Below, in pieces: positions 33,130-42,964 of a stretch of 64,000 nucleotides of DNA. The DNA comes from Lachnospiraceae bacterium XBB2008. GTDB taxonomy: Bacteria > Bacillota > Clostridia > Lachnospirales > Lachnospiraceae. Location: NCBI GenBank assembly GCA_900102235.1, contig FMVL01000005.1, positions 1 through 64,000 of the forward strand, given 5' to 3'. Positions within the stretch are counted from its first letter, which is position 1. Each line of letters starts with the position of its first letter. The notes beneath the pieces were generated by a model. It was not told the origin of the DNA, made no database searches, and saw only the letters and a program-made list of their open reading frames with translations. Both the position numbers and the translations under genes were made by a program.

Positions 33130-33927
33130 TTACTGAGCGACTACCGCATACTGAACCCCATAGATCGTGGCTATGGATTCGATAGTTCCGTCATCATACA
33201 GAGCCTTGAACTGATCGTTGATGTAAGCTGCGAGGTCTGAGCCCTTGCGGCATCCGACACCATACTCCTCAGTTGTAAGCTCAACACTTGTAGTTGTCAG
33301 GTCGGGATAACTGGTTCCCGGTCCCACCATGGCACCTGCCATCAGCAGGTCGATGATACATGCATCCGATGTACCGGCCTCAACTTCCATAACGGCGTCT
33401 GACTGGCTGCTGACGGAAGTGAAGTTAAAATTATTGTCAGAAGCAGCGGCCTCTCCCGCTGAACCTGCCTCAACCGCAAACTGAAGTTCAGATGCCGCCT
33501 CGACGGAAGTAACGGTTGATGCGAGGTCATTCTTAACTACGACAACCTGAGCATTATTAAGATAGGGCTTGGTGCATTCCATGGAATTCTTGACCTCGTT
33601 TGTCAGAGTCATTCCGTTCCAGACCACATCGATAGACTTATTGTCAAGCTCAAGGATCTTGTTGTCCCAGTCGATCTCAACAAACTCAACCTTAACACCC
33701 AGAGTGGAAGCGATCTTGGTCGCCATATCAGCATCAAAGCCTATCCACTTGCCTGAGTCATCCTTATAATCCATAGGTGCGAAATCCGTGATGCCGACTA
33801 CGAGCGTACCTTTATTCTTGATATACTCAACATCACTCTCAGAAGAAGCTCCGCCCTGCGCACCACACGCGGTAAGTGCAACAAGCATGGAAACAGCACA
33901 TAATACTGCCATCAGTCTCTTTTTCAT
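33130..33927 (-). CDS. ABC transporter substrate-binding lipoprotein (amino-acid type)
   Basis: A 265-residue SBP_bac_3-family lipoprotein. The signal peptide ends in a lipobox (LTAC, Cys about 21). GTLVVGITDFAPMDYKDDSGKWIGFDAD is the usual start of the mature fold. GGAGG lies 7 bases before the ATG at 33927; earlier in-frame codons are not needed. The ligand is probably a polar amino acid or derivative, but the co-transcribed sugar-acid dehydrogenase makes an amino-sugar or opine-like ligand worth testing. Confidence 0.92.
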   Translation of the reverse strand: MKKRLMAVLCAVSMLVALTACGAQGGASSESDVEYIKNKGTLVVGITDFAPMDYKDDSGKWIGFDADMATKIASTLGVKVEFVEIDWDNKILELDNKSIDVVWNGMTLTNEVKNSMECTKPYLNNAQVVVVKNDLASTVTSVEAASELQFAVEAGSAGEAAASDNNFNFTSVSSQSDAVMEVEAGTSDACIIDLLMAGAMVGPGTSYPDLTTTSVELTTEEYGVGCRKGSDLAAYINDQFKALYDDGTIESIATIYGVQYAVVAQ

Positions 33928-34008
33928 AATCATTCCTCCCGAAAACTGCCAATGTCTGTGTCTGTTCAAAAAACACATTAATAAATGTAGCACTTTTCGG
34001 CTTTTCTA

Positions 34009-35211
34009 TCAACCACGGGGGATCGTAATGCGAAACATTTTGGAATAGCTTTCGGCCTGTTTGTACCCGGCGATATCGGGCCTCTGGATAAGACGGATAC
34101 GATATCCGTGCATGGAAACGATCTTGTGAGCGATGGATAAGCCCAGGCCCGTGCCTCCGCGACTGTTCCTGGACTCATCTCCGGTAACAAAGGGCTCAAA
34201 GATATGCTCAGCCATCTCACGTGGAATGGCATCACCGCTGTCACATATCATGATATCGATCCGTTCACTGTCATGCGTGATGAATACACCTATACGTGCT
34301 CCCGCATCATTATGCCGGATCGCATTGGTAATGAGGTTGGTTATGACTCTGGACATCTGGATCCTGTCTGCATTTATCATCAGAGGTTCATCCGGGATAT
34401 CTATATCGGCTTCCATTCCGGCATCCTCTATGTCCTGATACTGGAAAGCCACACATTCACGGACCATTTCGCAGACATCGGTGCTCTCCTTAGTCAGAAC
34501 AAAACCGTCACTGTCGAGTTTCACATAATCAAAAAGCAGATTGATAAGATCGCTCATCCTGCCGGTCTTGGTCTGTATGGCCTGACAGATCTCGGCTATT
34601 TTTTCCTCAGGTACCATTCCGTCTTCAAGCGCTTTGGCATATCCGGCCACCGTAGTCATGGGCGTCCGAAGATCATGTGCTATATCGGAGAGCATAAGAT
34701 TACGCTTGCGCTCGTACTCCTCCCGCTCCTGTTTCTCGCGCTCCTCGATAGCCCTGAATTCCCTGATGACCATTCCGGAGAAAACGATACCCGCTATGAT
34801 ATACGGCAGGAGCATGATAAGAAAAATGCCGGTGATAACTATGGCAAGCACAAACCGCATGACGGGAGACAGATCGGAAACCTGAGATCCCGTACTCGGA
34901 AGATGGATGAGATCAGCAGAGAAGCGGTTAAGCGTACTCAGGATCAGTTCCAGCGGCCTGACCATCTGCTGGGGAACTACAGCTTTCACAAAACCGAGGA
35001 TCGCCCCGGACAGAACCGCAAGTGCCACCATTCCCAGTTCGGCGAGTCCCATGCCGGATATATCGTCCGTATGGAAAAAAGCGAGCATCAAACTCCTGAT
35101 CAGCGCATCCCCGAACGTCCGAAAAACGATCGCTTCCGCTAAAGCACAGGCGACAACGATCTGTATAAATCTGACTATAAGAAAGTGTTTGAGGCTTTTC
35201 AGATCTTTCAT
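34009..35211 (-). CDS. Sensor histidine kinase of the DUF975 operon
   Basis: A 400-residue kinase with N-terminal helices (about 10-30, 55-78, 118-148), a short charged coil, phospho-acceptor His179 in SDIAHDLRTPMTT, N box (TNLITNAIRHN), and G2 (GTGLGLSIAHK). The G1 motif reads CDSGDAI rather than DNGxGI. ATG at 35211 (MKDLKS) is chosen since the longer frame enters the regulator gene. It is 13 bases after the response regulator stop. Signal unknown. Confidence 0.9.
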   Translation of the reverse strand: MKDLKSLKHFLIVRFIQIVVACALAEAIVFRTFGDALIRSLMLAFFHTDDISGMGLAELGMVALAVLSGAILGFVKAVVPQQMVRPLELILSTLNRFSADLIHLPSTGSQVSDLSPVMRFVLAIVITGIFLIMLLPYIIAGIVFSGMVIREFRAIEEREKQEREEYERKRNLMLSDIAHDLRTPMTTVAGYAKALEDGMVPEEKIAEICQAIQTKTGRMSDLINLLFDYVKLDSDGFVLTKESTDVCEMVRECVAFQYQDIEDAGMEADIDIPDEPLMINADRIQMSRVITNLITNAIRHNDAGARIGVFITHDSERIDIMICDSGDAIPREMAEHIFEPFVTGDESRNSRGGTGLGLSIAHKIVSMHGYRIRLIQRPDIAGYKQAESYSKMFRITIPRG

Positions 35212-35224
35212 AAGATATGTGGGC

Positions 35225-35908
35225 TCACTTCTCCAGTCTGTATCCGAGTCCGCGCAGAGTCTTGATATACTCCGAGGTGTCATCGGACAGTTTGGCTCTG
35301 AGCTTGCTGATGCATACCATGATATTATTATCCGCTACGAAGAACTCATCACCCCAGGCATACTCATATATCTGCTGTTTGGTATATACCTTACCCGGAT
35401 GCATCATGAGCAATTCCATGATCTTGTATTCCACTCCGGTCAGTTCGATGACTTCCCCGTTCTTCATCAGTGTGAAACTCTCGGGATCCAGAGTCAGATC
35501 ACGTACGCTTATGAGTTCTTTCTCATGGGCCGTAGCTCCGAGTGAATAGAATCTGCGCAGATTGGAATTGACCCTGGCAACTACCTCCAACGGATTAAAC
35601 GGCTTGGATATATAATCATCGGCTCCGAGATTTAAGCCAAGGATCTTCTCGGAATCACCGTCCTTGGCGGAAATGATAATTACAGGGATATTATTGGTCT
35701 CACGTATATGCTTTAGCGCCTGATACCCGTCCATCTGAGGCATCATGATGTCGAGCATGACCAGATCCGGTGATTCTGCGCCTACAAGGCGGAGGGCTTC
35801 AGCGCCGTTCTCCGCCTCGATGACTTCGTATTGTTCATTTTCGAGATAGAGCCGGAGCAGATCTCTTATCTCCGGCTCATCATCTGCTATCAGGATCTTA
35901 TAACTCAT
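35225..35908 (-). CDS. OmpR-family response regulator
   Basis: A 227-residue regulator with Asp53 (LVMLDIMMP), ADDE acidic pocket and SKPFNP lysine in the receiver, then a winged helix (LTGVEYKIMELLMMHPGKVYTK ... NIMVCISKLRAKL). It resembles VanR/ArlR-type regulators by general sequence, but no resistance genes are nearby. Its start overlaps the DUF975 gene by 11 bases, so the three genes form one unit. Confidence 0.94.
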   Translation of the reverse strand: MSYKILIADDEPEIRDLLRLYLENEQYEVIEAENGAEALRLVGAESPDLVMLDIMMPQMDGYQALKHIRETNNIPVIIISAKDGDSEKILGLNLGADDYISKPFNPLEVVARVNSNLRRFYSLGATAHEKELISVRDLTLDPESFTLMKNGEVIELTGVEYKIMELLMMHPGKVYTKQQIYEYAWGDEFFVADNNIMVCISKLRAKLSDDTSEYIKTLRGLGYRLEK

Positions 35909-36848
35909 CTGAATTTACGTTCTCCTGTGTGTATGTAACCTCTGCAGGTATTGCCTGTGCATCGTAGTTTGCTGCCCCGCGCTCCATAAGGAGTCTTCTG
36001 TAGAGTGCGGCATCGGTTGAATACTCATAAGGCTGTACCCAGAAGATCTCGAGGATGCCCAGTGTGAAGATGCTCAAGATATGCCATCCGAGGAAGGATA
36101 AGTCAAGTACGAAAGCTTTCCACTTGTTGCCTGTCATCATCTCTTTGCTGATCGCAAATGCCTGTTCCCTGGTCATGGTCGGATCCTCTGCAAGCAGGTA
36201 AGGGATCATGCGGTACTCATAAGCCTTAACGATACCGGGGATGATGAACAGCAGAGTCCACAGTATGATATACAGGTCTCTGAAGAACATCGTGATCGCA
36301 ATATTCTTATAGTTGTTATCAAATCCGTAACCCAGATTGGATACGTTAGCTTCCTCATCCAGGTTTTTGGTAAAGAATCTGAAACCGCCGACTACAAAAG
36401 GATTGATGATAAATGCATTGAGCGCAAGTATGATTGCCATTACCACTACGAAAGCTACGAGTGCTGCAAAGATCATGACGCCTATGGCTGCTCCCATTGC
36501 GGGGCCTGCTAAAACCTGTGCAAATTCCTGTGCATCTTCCTCAGACATGTTGATCACTACACCGTCTTCGCCCAGATCCTCGATCAGATCGTTTGCGATC
36601 TCTGCGGAAAGGTTAACCTCCTCACCGTTTATGGTGATCTGTGTGTCCTCAGGATATCCTGTCACCGATATGCTCGAATCGGTGCTGTTGCCTACATGTG
36701 AAGCGGAATTGACTCCGTTTGAAAAACTGCTGATGCCGGCTCCTCCTCCGACTATCAACGAGATGATGAAAGCTACCAGCACGCTCTTCCAGTAATTGCG
36801 TCTGAAGGCTGCCTTGCCCTGCTCCTTAAGTTCTTTTCTTGTCCACAT
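35898..36848 (-). CDS. DUF975 family membrane protein
   Basis: A 316-residue protein with an N-terminal MWTRKELKEQGKAAFRRNYWKSVLVAFI typical of DUF975. About six helices follow, with a polar extracytoplasmic loop at 45-115 between the first and second. Function is unknown; such proteins are common in Firmicutes. It heads the two-component operon by translational overlap and may be the sensed or controlled partner. Confidence 0.82.
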   Translation of the reverse strand: MWTRKELKEQGKAAFRRNYWKSVLVAFIISLIVGGGAGISSFSNGVNSASHVGNSTDSSISVTGYPEDTQITINGEEVNLSAEIANDLIEDLGEDGVVINMSEEDAQEFAQVLAGPAMGAAIGVMIFAALVAFVVVMAIILALNAFIINPFVVGGFRFFTKNLDEEANVSNLGYGFDNNYKNIAITMFFRDLYIILWTLLFIIPGIVKAYEYRMIPYLLAEDPTMTREQAFAISKEMMTGNKWKAFVLDLSFLGWHILSIFTLGILEIFWVQPYEYSTDAALYRRLLMERGAANYDAQAIPAEVTYTQENVNSDEL

Positions 36849-36980
36849 TTTTCATTTCCTCCATTAGATTTTATCACATCCGTGCAACGTCTCGATACGA
36901 CGTATCTTTGTTGCTTACAGGTACATCATACAGAGGAAACCTTTCTGTCAAGATCGGTGAACCTTAACTTATCCTTAACT

Positions 36981-37036
36981 GTGCAAGAAGTACTGATGTA
37001 CTTCTTGCACGTACTTCGCACTTGCGTGCGAAGTAC
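36981..37036. repeat. Two adjacent perfect palindromes sharing a core
   Basis: 36981-37010 is a 13-bp stem (GTGCAAGAAGTAC / GTACTTCTTGCAC) with loop TGAT. 37011-37036 is an 11-bp stem (GTACTTCGCAC / GTGCGAAGTAC) with loop TTGC. Both arms share GAAGTAC and GTGC, so four related arms lie side by side. There is no T-run. It may be a palindromic intergenic repeat, or a paired operator upstream of the DUF975 operon. Confidence 0.85.
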
Positions 37037-37043
37037 ACAATAT

Positions 37044-37075
37044 AAAGCCGCAGGCCCGTTGGACCTGCGACTTTT
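37044..37075. terminator. Terminator downstream of the GH3 gene
   Basis: A hairpin AAAGCCGCAGGCC / GGACCTGCGACTTT with loop CGTT, about 50 bases past the GH3 stop. On minus it is followed by a weak T-rich run (TATATTG); on plus by TTTT. Confidence 0.6.
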
Positions 37076-37123
37076 GAGAGAGTGGTAAAACCATTTCTAA
37101 TATGCGTTTTGTTTTGTACCGGA

Positions 37124-39310
37124 TCAGAATGTAAGCTTAACTATCATGGGTGCGTGTCCGGTCAGTTCGAAACTGCGCGAATCAGGCTGTGAGATTCCTG
37201 CATAGAGCCTGAACGAATTCTGCGCATGTACCCTTTCACCGGCATCGGTAACAACGCTGAAGGAAGGATCTTCCAACGTGATCGTCGTTGTGACCTGCGT
37301 TCCCGCTGCTACATGTACGCGCTTGAATCCGGCGAGTATCGGATTGGGCGGAGCATCCTTACAGCCTTCTGCTCCGATATAGATCTGAACTACTTCATCG
37401 GTGTCGACCTTGCCGGAGTTTTCAACAACCAGCTCGATCTCGGCAGAATATACCTTGGAATCCGAAGCAACGAGTGCGCGGTGCGCTTTTTCCTCATCGG
37501 ATATGTCGGTAACATCCTGACGTATAACCGTAGCGCTTCGCACAGCTACGTCCGAATATGTAAGACCGAATCCGAACGGATACTGTGCCTCGCCGTCCAT
37601 ATATCTGTAGGTTCTGCCCTTCATCGAATAATCGGTAAACTCGGGCAGCTTATAGGAGCTGTCATAGAAGGTCAGCGGTAACTTACCTGAAGGCGAAACA
37701 TCACCAAACAGGATCTCGCTCAATACTTCGCCGCCTCTTGCGCCCGGATACCATGCCTGAAGTATGGCGTCAAAGTGATCGGATGCAAATGACAGATCCA
37801 TGGCCGAACCGGTCATATTGACATAGATGACTTTCTTGCCGGTCTTTGCGATCGCCTCACAAAGGGTTCTCTGTGATTCGGGAAGGAGCAGATCGTTCTT
37901 GTCACCGGATGCATAGCTGTTACCGGTATCACCCTCTTCACCTTCAAGGGTCTCATCAAGACCCACGCAAAGTATTACGATATCGCTTAAGTTTGCGATG
38001 GCAACCGCCTCGCTGATACGGTCATCCGGAACTGCGAGATGCTCGGTACGATCCTTAAATAAATGACATCCCGGAGAGTAATATACTCTTGTATCGTCGC
38101 CTACATATGCTCTGATACCCTGAAGCACGGTCACATATTGTGAACTGGTTCCGTGATAGTTACCTTCCAGAGCCTTGATGCTGTCGGCGTTGGGTCCGAT
38201 CACTGCGATGGATCTGATCTTATCCTTATTGAGGGGCAGGATCCCTTCTTTATTCTGAAGAAGGACAACCGACTCGCGTGCTGCGCGCTTCGACAGTTCA
38301 ATGTGCTCTTTGGACTCGACCTGATCGAATCCGACAGAATCGTAATCGCAGCCATCCATGATCCCGAGCAGGTAGCGTGTGGTAAAAAGCCTTATGGCAG
38401 CTTCCGTGATCTGCTCTTCCGTAACAAGTCCCTGATCATATGCACTCATCATATGCAGATATGTATTGCCGCAGTTTAAGTCGCATCCGTTCTCAAGCGC
38501 GAGAGCCGCTGACTCCTGCGGTGTGGATGTGACCATATGATGTGTATGGAAATCCGCGATAGCCCAGCAGTCGGATACGACATGACCCTTGAATCCCCAT
38601 TTATCTCTGAGGGTATCCTTAAGCAGGGTCTTGCTGCCGCAGCAGGGCTCACCGTTGGTACGGTTGTATGCGCCCATTACGGATTCGACATCGCCTTCTT
38701 TTACCAGAACTTCGAATGCCGGCAGATAGGTTTCTTCCATATCTTTGGGAGTAGCCTTGGCGTCAAATTCATGTCTGATGCCCTCGGGGCCGGAGTGAAC
38801 CGCATAGTGCTTGGCGCATGCAGCGGCTTTAAGTTCGCCGGCTTCGCCCTGAAGACCTTTTACAAAAGCAAGTCCGAGTCTGGATGTAAGATAAGGATCC
38901 TCACCCAATGTCTCATGTCCGCGACCCCATCTGGGATCTCTGAAAATGTTGATATTGGGAGACCAGAAGGTCAGGCCCTTGTATATGTCACGATCACCGA
39001 GAGCTGAATAGGCGTTATATTTTGCCCTGCCCTCGATCGCTACACAGTCGCCTTCTTTTTCAAGCAATTCCTCATCGAAGGAAGCAGCCATGCCGATAGC
39101 CTGGGGAAATACGGTTGCAACACCCGCACGGGCTACACCATGGAGGCCCTCGTTCCACCAGTTATAAGCGGGAATGCCCAGCCGCTCGTTGGCGGGCGCA
39201 TCGTATTTGAGCTGCTCCGCTTTTTCTTCCAGAGTCATCTGCGATACCAGTTCTTCGGCTTTCTTACGTGCCTCCGCTCTGGCTTTGTCTCTTAATTCGT
39301 GTGTGTTCAT
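37124..39310 (-). CDS. GH3 family beta-glycosidase (beta-xylosidase/beta-glucosidase type)
   Basis: A 728-residue glycosidase with the (beta/alpha)8 domain, an alpha/beta sandwich and a C-terminal FnIII-like domain. The NWWNEGLHGVARAG motif is typical of GH3 beta-xylosidases; the nucleophile Asp is in GHVVSDCWAI. KHYAVHSGPE also matches. There is no signal peptide, so it hydrolyses imported oligosaccharides in the cytoplasm. It follows the sugar-transport genes in the same direction, after a 10-bp intercistronic hairpin, with a ribosome site AGGAAAG. Confidence 0.93.
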   Translation of the reverse strand: MNTHELRDKARAEARKKAEELVSQMTLEEKAEQLKYDAPANERLGIPAYNWWNEGLHGVARAGVATVFPQAIGMAASFDEELLEKEGDCVAIEGRAKYNAYSALGDRDIYKGLTFWSPNINIFRDPRWGRGHETLGEDPYLTSRLGLAFVKGLQGEAGELKAAACAKHYAVHSGPEGIRHEFDAKATPKDMEETYLPAFEVLVKEGDVESVMGAYNRTNGEPCCGSKTLLKDTLRDKWGFKGHVVSDCWAIADFHTHHMVTSTPQESAALALENGCDLNCGNTYLHMMSAYDQGLVTEEQITEAAIRLFTTRYLLGIMDGCDYDSVGFDQVESKEHIELSKRAARESVVLLQNKEGILPLNKDKIRSIAVIGPNADSIKALEGNYHGTSSQYVTVLQGIRAYVGDDTRVYYSPGCHLFKDRTEHLAVPDDRISEAVAIANLSDIVILCVGLDETLEGEEGDTGNSYASGDKNDLLLPESQRTLCEAIAKTGKKVIYVNMTGSAMDLSFASDHFDAILQAWYPGARGGEVLSEILFGDVSPSGKLPLTFYDSSYKLPEFTDYSMKGRTYRYMDGEAQYPFGFGLTYSDVAVRSATVIRQDVTDISDEEKAHRALVASDSKVYSAEIELVVENSGKVDTDEVVQIYIGAEGCKDAPPNPILAGFKRVHVAAGTQVTTTITLEDPSFSVVTDAGERVHAQNSFRLYAGISQPDSRSFELTGHAPMIVKLTF

Positions 39311-39340
39311 TAATCTTTCCTATTATTTTGCTCTACGCTC

Positions 39341-39363
39341 GGGATAAAGCTTCGCTTTATCCC
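39341..39363 (-). repeat. Intercistronic hairpin between MalG-like and GH3 genes
   Basis: GGGATAAAGC and GCTTTATCCC flank TTC. It overlaps the permease stop codon and lacks a T-run on minus, so it is more likely an mRNA-processing or stability element than a terminator. Confidence 0.65.
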
Positions 39364-40277
39364 TTCACTGCACCGACCATGAAGCTTTCCTGAATACGTC
39401 TGCTCATGAATACATAAGTGATGAGCATCGGGAAGGTTGCAAGCACAAGTCCGGCTCCCACAAGACCCCAGTCGGTAATGTTGCTGCCCTTAAGGTTGGA
39501 TACGAATACGGGCAGTGTGTAATGTGCTTCATCTCCGAAAACGCTGGAGAACATGAACTCGTTCCAGCACTGAAGGAAGATGTAGATACTCATGGTGGCA
39601 AGTGCCGGTTTCATGAGCGGTACTATAATATGGAAGAATATTCCCCAGGATCCGCATCCGTCGATACATGCCGATTCATCCAGTTCCTTCGGTATGTCAT
39701 TCATGAATCCGGTACAGACCATGATCGCCATCGATAGCGAGAACGCCGCATAAGGGATGATGAGTGATGCATAGCTGTGAAGGATACCCATCTTACCGAA
39801 TGAAGAGTAGATAGGATACAGAGCCACATGCATGGGGATAGTGATACCGAGCATGAATATGCTGTTTAATGTCTTACTTCCCTTCCATGCTATCCTGGTG
39901 ATCGCATATGTAGCCATAAGGCCGGCGATCAGACAGATGGCGATGGTCGCTACCGCAACCAGAACACTGTTAGAGAAGCACTTCTCAATTCCGCCGTTCG
40001 CAAAGAAATGTCTCATGGCGGGTTTTCCGGTCTTCTTACCTAACTGGAAAACTCTGGCGTAGTTGCTCCAAAGCCATTCCTGAGGAAGACCGATAACGTT
40101 TGTTCCCGTGATCTCCTTGGAACTCTTAAGAGAAAAAGTAAACAGATAATAAAGCGGGAACAGATCGATAAGCAGCCAGACTACAAGTCCGACATATATC
40201 AGTGCATTAACGAATTTATTCGTCTTTTTGACACTGTAGATATCTGTGTTATATGAAAATACATCACTTCTTGCCAT
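39357..40277 (-). CDS. CUT1 sugar ABC transporter permease (MalG type)
   Basis: A 306-residue permease with six helices and the EAA loop DIPKELDESACIDGCGSWGIFFHIIVPL. It ends IQESFMVGAVKG, the usual C-terminus of this family. It overlaps the MalF-type gene by 14 bases. No ATPase gene belongs to the operon. Confidence 0.95.
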   Translation of the reverse strand: MARSDVFSYNTDIYSVKKTNKFVNALIYVGLVVWLLIDLFPLYYLFTFSLKSSKEITGTNVIGLPQEWLWSNYARVFQLGKKTGKPAMRHFFANGGIEKCFSNSVLVAVATIAICLIAGLMATYAITRIAWKGSKTLNSIFMLGITIPMHVALYPIYSSFGKMGILHSYASLIIPYAAFSLSMAIMVCTGFMNDIPKELDESACIDGCGSWGIFFHIIVPLMKPALATMSIYIFLQCWNEFMFSSVFGDEAHYTLPVFVSNLKGSNITDWGLVGAGLVLATFPMLITYVFMSRRIQESFMVGAVKG

Positions 40278-41151
40278 ACAAATCTCTCTCCTTAAACAAC
40301 CAGTTTACGAGGATAGCAAAGCCGAAACACATGACGATCATTATGACCGCGATGGCACTGGCTATACCTCCGGCATTATGAAATGCATACCGAACAAGCA
40401 GCAAACTAGGCACTTTGTAAGAACAGTTGTAGGCGTCCTTTGCAAATACCTTGATAAGATCGTACGACTTTAATGATCCCGTAATGGCAAATATGATGCT
40501 GACCTTGATGATCGGCTTGATGCAGGGGATAACGACATATCTGTTAACCTGGCCATCGGTTGCTCCGTCAAGCTTCGCAGCTTCGCGCAACTCGGGAGAA
40601 ACACCTTTGATACCGGCATACATAAGAAGCATGTGATATCCGACATACTGCCATATCGTAGGGATGAAAACAGCCAGAAGAGCCGTCTTCGGATTACCCA
40701 GAAGTCCCTCAGGCGGAACAGATATGCTGAGAGCTTCAGCGGCCTTGGTCACAAGACCGTAGATGGGATTGTATATTTTCTCCCACAGCATACCGATAAC
40801 AACCGCGGAAATAAGCACCGGTGCGAAATATACTGAGAGATAGAAACGTTCGCCTTTAATTCCTTTACCCAGCATAAGCGCAAGCCCCAAAGCCAGAGGC
40901 AGCTGGATAAATACAGACAGAGCCGCGAGGATCAAAGCGTTTAATATGGCTCTTCCGAAATCATACTGAGATGAAAAAAGATCTGTGTAATTCTTAAAAC
41001 CTACAAACTCTCCCGGATCCGCAAAAGTGGGGTATGTGTATAAACTGTGATGTACCGATGCTATGATAGGCCAGATCAGAATACCTACGAACAGGATCAG
41101 CGCCGGGAGAAGGAAAGCTATAATTGTAAATGGTTTACCTTTTTTGTTCAT
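40264..41151 (-). CDS. CUT1 sugar ABC transporter permease (MalF type)
   Basis: A 295-residue permease with six helices and EAA loop GVSPELREAAKLDGATDGQVNRYVVIP. ATG at 41151 is chosen since GGAAGG lies 8 bases upstream; the ATG at 41157 is too close. With the MalG-type partner it forms the channel; the substrate is likely an oligosaccharide given the GH3 enzyme downstream. Confidence 0.95.
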   Translation of the reverse strand: MNKKGKPFTIIAFLLPALILFVGILIWPIIASVHHSLYTYPTFADPGEFVGFKNYTDLFSSQYDFGRAILNALILAALSVFIQLPLALGLALMLGKGIKGERFYLSVYFAPVLISAVVIGMLWEKIYNPIYGLVTKAAEALSISVPPEGLLGNPKTALLAVFIPTIWQYVGYHMLLMYAGIKGVSPELREAAKLDGATDGQVNRYVVIPCIKPIIKVSIIFAITGSLKSYDLIKVFAKDAYNCSYKVPSLLLVRYAFHNAGGIASAIAVIMIVMCFGFAILVNWLFKERDLYGKK

Positions 41152-41191
41152 GATCATATCCTTCCGTCATCAGGAAAATGATTAGAAAAAT

Positions 41192-41234
41192 GTGGCCTCT
41201 CCCATCCCCATTTGGGAGAAACGGGAAAGGCCAC
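41192..41234 (-). terminator. Partial terminator/attenuating hairpin after the sugar-binding protein
   Basis: On minus the arms GTGGCC...CCC and GGG...GGCCAC, with inner TCTCCC/GGGGA pairing, are followed by ATTTTT. It lies between the binding protein and permease genes, a common way of making more binding protein than permease. Confidence 0.7.
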
Positions 41235-41299
41235 TATTAATGTTTTACTTATGATTCCCTGATCAGATCAGGTCATCCGTGCACTTTCAGATAAGATTA

Positions 41300-42682
41300 T
41301 TATCTGATAGCGCCTGCCAGTTCATCAATGAAGCCCTGGCCATCAAGCTCTTTGCCATAAACCTTAGCAACTGCGTCAAGGTAAGGATCCTTGTCAACAG
41401 CGCTCATAGCTGTATCACCGAACAGAACGTATGCATCAGCGTTTGCACAGATCTCAGCTACAGACTGAGTAAGAGGATTGATGTCGCTGGTATCACCGTA
41501 AGGGATCCATGCGGGAAGTCCACAACCATCAAGATATCCATAGTGGCAGATCAGCTTACCAAGCTCTGCTGCATATTCAGCTGCAAGCTCAGCGTTCTCA
41601 GAAGTAGCTGCTACTGCAAGAGTATCGGAAGGTCCGCCGATGAGCTGTCCGAGTTTGGACTTGCTGGAATCGATTACAGGGAACTCAGTAACCTGAACCT
41701 TAGGAAGGAACTCTTCGTCATTTGCAAAGTCAGCGCAGTTCCAAGTACCGTTCTGATAGAAAGCGGTTCTTCCTGCCATGAAGTTAGCCTTAACATCATC
41801 GTTAGGAAGTGAAGCGCCTGCGGGATCGAAATAACCCTTGTCGATCATTTCCTGGAAAGTATCAACAGCCTTAGCAACGTCAGGGTTGTTATAGGTTGCT
41901 CTTCCAAGGAAGATGTCGTTCAGAGCGTCAGCACCGATGCTCTTCTCGATGATGGGCTCAAGATACTCGGTAACACACCATGTCTCGCCGCCTGCACATC
42001 CGAAAGGAATGATGCCTGCTGCTACAAGGTCATCACAGCACTGGATAAGCTCGTCGTAATCAACCGGAACATGATCCCAACCTGCCTCAGCAAGCAGATC
42101 CATGTTAGCGAACAGAGCAACGATGTTCATAGTTGTAGGAACACCATAGTGCTTTCCGTCATAAGTGGTGTTGCCCAGCATGCTCTCAGGGAGCTCGTCT
42201 GAATACTTAGCAAGAGTATCGTCAAGGCAATATACTCTGCCCTGCTCTACGAAGTCGCCAAGGAATGCACATGACCATGTGAAGAAGATGTCAGGAAGGT
42301 CATTGCCGTCTGCCATAGCAGTAGCGATCTTGGTCTTGTAAGCTTCGTTCTCGATTGCTTCCCACTCAAGAGTAACGTTGGGATACTTCTCTTCCATATC
42401 AGCGATTGCCTGCTCATAAGCGTGACGGTTTGAGTCACCCTCAGTAGCGATACACCACATGGTAAGAGTTACAGGCTCATCAGAAGCAACTTCCTCAGCG
42501 GGAGCTTCTTCTTCAGCTGCCGGTGCAGCTTCCTCAGCTGCGGGAGCGGGCTCTTCTACAGCTGCTTCTTCAGTAGCTGCGGGAGCTGTCTCTGTAGCAG
42601 GTTCTGCAGCGCTTCCGCATGCAACGAGCGAAAGTGTCATAACGCCTGCTAAGAGGACCGAAACTAAACGTTTCATTTTCAT
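41300..42682 (-). CDS. CUT1 sugar-binding lipoprotein with acidic Pro/Ala/Glu linker
   Basis: A 460-residue extracellular binding protein. The lipobox LVAC puts the lipid on Cys22. Residues 23-68 are a low-complexity Ala/Pro/Glu linker that spaces the domain from the membrane. The mature fold (VTLTMWCIATEGDSNRHAYEQA) is SBP_bac_1. GGAGG lies 7 bases before the ATG. It heads a minus-strand operon with two permeases and GH3. Confidence 0.94.
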   Translation of the reverse strand: MKMKRLVSVLLAGVMTLSLVACGSAAEPATETAPAATEEAAVEEPAPAAEEAAPAAEEEAPAEEVASDEPVTLTMWCIATEGDSNRHAYEQAIADMEEKYPNVTLEWEAIENEAYKTKIATAMADGNDLPDIFFTWSCAFLGDFVEQGRVYCLDDTLAKYSDELPESMLGNTTYDGKHYGVPTTMNIVALFANMDLLAEAGWDHVPVDYDELIQCCDDLVAAGIIPFGCAGGETWCVTEYLEPIIEKSIGADALNDIFLGRATYNNPDVAKAVDTFQEMIDKGYFDPAGASLPNDDVKANFMAGRTAFYQNGTWNCADFANDEEFLPKVQVTEFPVIDSSKSKLGQLIGGPSDTLAVAATSENAELAAEYAAELGKLICHYGYLDGCGLPAWIPYGDTSDINPLTQSVAEICANADAYVLFGDTAMSAVDKDPYLDAVAKVYGKELDGQGFIDELAGAIR

Positions 42683-42964
42683 AATAATACCTCCTATAAA
42701 GAATGGTTTTCGGCAACCCTATGCTGCCATTCGTCACGAATGCTGTCGCAAATGTGACTACTCTAAAATTATCACACCGCAAATAGGTCTTCTTTCGAAA
42801 TATTGTTTTTTGGTTATCAATTATTGCTCTTTACAGCCCCGTTTTACTGGTATACTAGTATGTTTTTGGGCCATTCTATGTATTCCGCTTATTAATAATT
42901 GCAACTTTCTTATAGGAAATGACAATTTTTTTGTCCTGTTCAGCAATAATTCGAAACCCGTTTG

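Noticed and set aside
34009-35908. Vancomycin-type VanRS resistance locus
   Set aside because: The regulator only generally resembles VanR, and no vanH/A/X-like genes are present.
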